Shown piece after piece: positions 31,086 to 31,974 of a stretch of 31,974 nt of DNA (position 1 is its first letter; each line of letters begins with the position of its first letter). Source of the DNA: Gloeophyllum trabeum ATCC 11539 (lineage: Eukaryota > Basidiomycota > Agaricomycetes > Gloeophyllales > Gloeophyllaceae). A program made the translations under genes and the position numbers. Under the pieces are notes generated by a model. The model did no database searches. It was not told the DNA's origin and saw only the letters and a list, made by a program, of their open reading frames with translations. The stretch covers positions 1,167,349 through 1,199,322 of the forward strand of contig NW_006920411.1 in assembly GCF_000344685.1 (NCBI RefSeq), written 5' to 3'.

Positions 31086-31478
31086 TGCAGAAAGTCGACC
31101 CCACTGGGAGGTCACACCACCGAACGCGTTCGCGACCGCGTTCGCAAACAGCAAGCGCCAAGCCTAAGCACGTGATAGCATGTGCTTGAAGCGCCACTGC
31201 TCCATGACTCATGAGGCTCCATGCTTACGCGTCTCCCGCCTCCCGTCGCCATTGTACCAGAGCCCGCCCCCGACCGACATTCAAGTGTGGCACGTGCTCG
31301 TACCTCAGCGTATTATTGTACTGGTGGTGCCACCGCTTTGGCATGTTACTTTGGCATGCGCACCTCCCACTCTCCTACGCTCTCTGCCATCATGCTCTGG
31401 CCAATGTCCAAGCATCGTCGCCCCCGCCACTTCTTGCGGTGCCGACGACGCTTGGACATCATGACCCTTGCAAGGATA
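31086..31478. repeat. Right arm of long inverted repeat
   Basis: Exact reverse complement of 1-393. The inner end lies 115 bp upstream of the MLH3 start and 13 bp beyond the MluI/CRE palindrome; the outer end lies 64 bp before the next gene's ATG, or later if the match continues past the window's left edge. The arm therefore fills most of the divergent promoter between MLH3 and the Cys-rich gene. Its hairpin lies at 31405-31458. Confidence 0.97.
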
Positions 31479-31542
31479 AAAGGTGATTTTCGAGGAGGGA
31501 CACTCACCCTTCCACATAACCGAGCCATTCCATACACCTTCG

Positions 31543-31974
31543 ATGAGTCAGTACACCGAATACAACCTCACGGACCCGGTCGTCCATCCACTGGATAAAT
31601 GCCAGAAATGTCATTCGGGCATGGGACCTATCCGTGTTTTCGTTGGCACGGGAGAAAGATTTGCGGACCGAGGCAGGATTTGCCAATCGGTGAGAAGCCT
31701 TCTATTCTCCGGTTTGAATGATGCTAATCTCATTTCAGTGCTCGGACGTTAAGAACTGTCATTATACAGCCTTTTTGACTGAGCAAGCCTACAACTTTGA
31801 AGATGCTGAACTCCTAGCCAGCCGACTGACTCTGCAGAGGACATACCCGGGGTATAGTGCACAAGAACTGCGCAGGGACCAGATTCTTCGTCCTGCAATT
31901 CCTCCCCCAGCTCTTCCCCCAATTTCTCCTGGACAGATTGACTGCGCGAATTTGGATTGCTCCTCGAAGACCGG
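31543..31974 (+). CDS. Cys-rich, GRF-like zinc-finger protein, 5' part
   Basis: Runs off the window end. Exon 1 is 31543-31689, a 49-nt intron follows, and exon 2 begins at 31739 and stays open to 31974; 127 residues are visible. The N-terminal part carries paired cysteines (CQKC at 20-23, then C47, C50, C56) with GERFADRGRICQSC. That layout resembles the small GRF-type zinc-binding motif (CxxC, then GRxxxxC, then C) seen in many Agaricomycete proteins. YPGYSAQELRRDQ and a Pro-rich linker follow, then a second Cys pair (CANLDC) starts near the edge. I infer a zinc-binding, possibly nucleic-acid-binding protein of a lineage-specific family; its function is unknown. Confidence 0.7.

Noticed and set aside
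31180..31464. 94-codon frame present in both repeat arms (also 15-299 minus)
   Set aside because: It is identical only because the arms are identical; composition is unremarkable and it lies in a promoter region.
1..31478. Maverick/Polinton or giant TIR transposon bounded by the inverted repeats
   Set aside because: Arm length would fit, but the interior holds conserved cellular genes with introns and no integrase, DNA polymerase B, capsid or transposase frame.

Overview
The window reads as nuclear DNA of a mushroom-forming basidiomycete (Agaricomycetes). The evidence is dense genes, many short introns (mostly 47-90 nt, GT-AG, CTNA(C/T)-like branch points), a VelB-type velvet factor, a tandem-HMG-box protein, and a Cys-rich gene of a type I associate with Agaricomycetes. 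Exon models below were built by eye from splice sites, reading frame and family conservation; each total coding length is a multiple of three.

Layout, left to right: one arm of a long inverted repeat (1-393); a MYND-finger gene (-); a TA-flanked MITE rich in CCCATA; prefoldin subunit 2 (-) and the complex I Fe-S subunit NDUFS8 (+) sharing a 187-bp divergent promoter; an ArfGAP1/Gcs1-type GTPase activator (-); a VelB-like velvet factor (+), tail-to-tail with a long mitochondrial-type PPR protein (-); a GNAT acetyltransferase (+); a tandem HMG-box protein resembling Exp1 (-); complex I subunit NDUFA13 (-); a 779-bp TIR element; an INO80F-domain protein (+); an unrecognised basic protein (-); a 361-bp MITE; an Rtc3-like SBDS-domain protein (-); the 17-exon mismatch-repair/meiotic gene MLH3 (-); the second arm of the inverted repeat (31086-31478); and the 5' part of a Cys-rich gene (+).

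The genes do not form a pathway cluster. They are mostly housekeeping genes (protein folding, respiration, vesicle traffic, mitochondrial RNA, chromatin, DNA repair) plus two likely developmental regulators (velvet and HMG). The points worth following up are structural. A 393-bp inverted repeat, identical in both copies, brackets 30.7 kb. The NDUFA13 start codon appears to be split by an intron. RTC3 appears to need a 4-nt microexon. The MLH3 promoter holds a perfect 18-bp palindrome of two MluI boxes around a CRE. Three non-autonomous TIR elements of different types are present. I found no bacterial-type system, CRISPR array, rRNA or tRNA.
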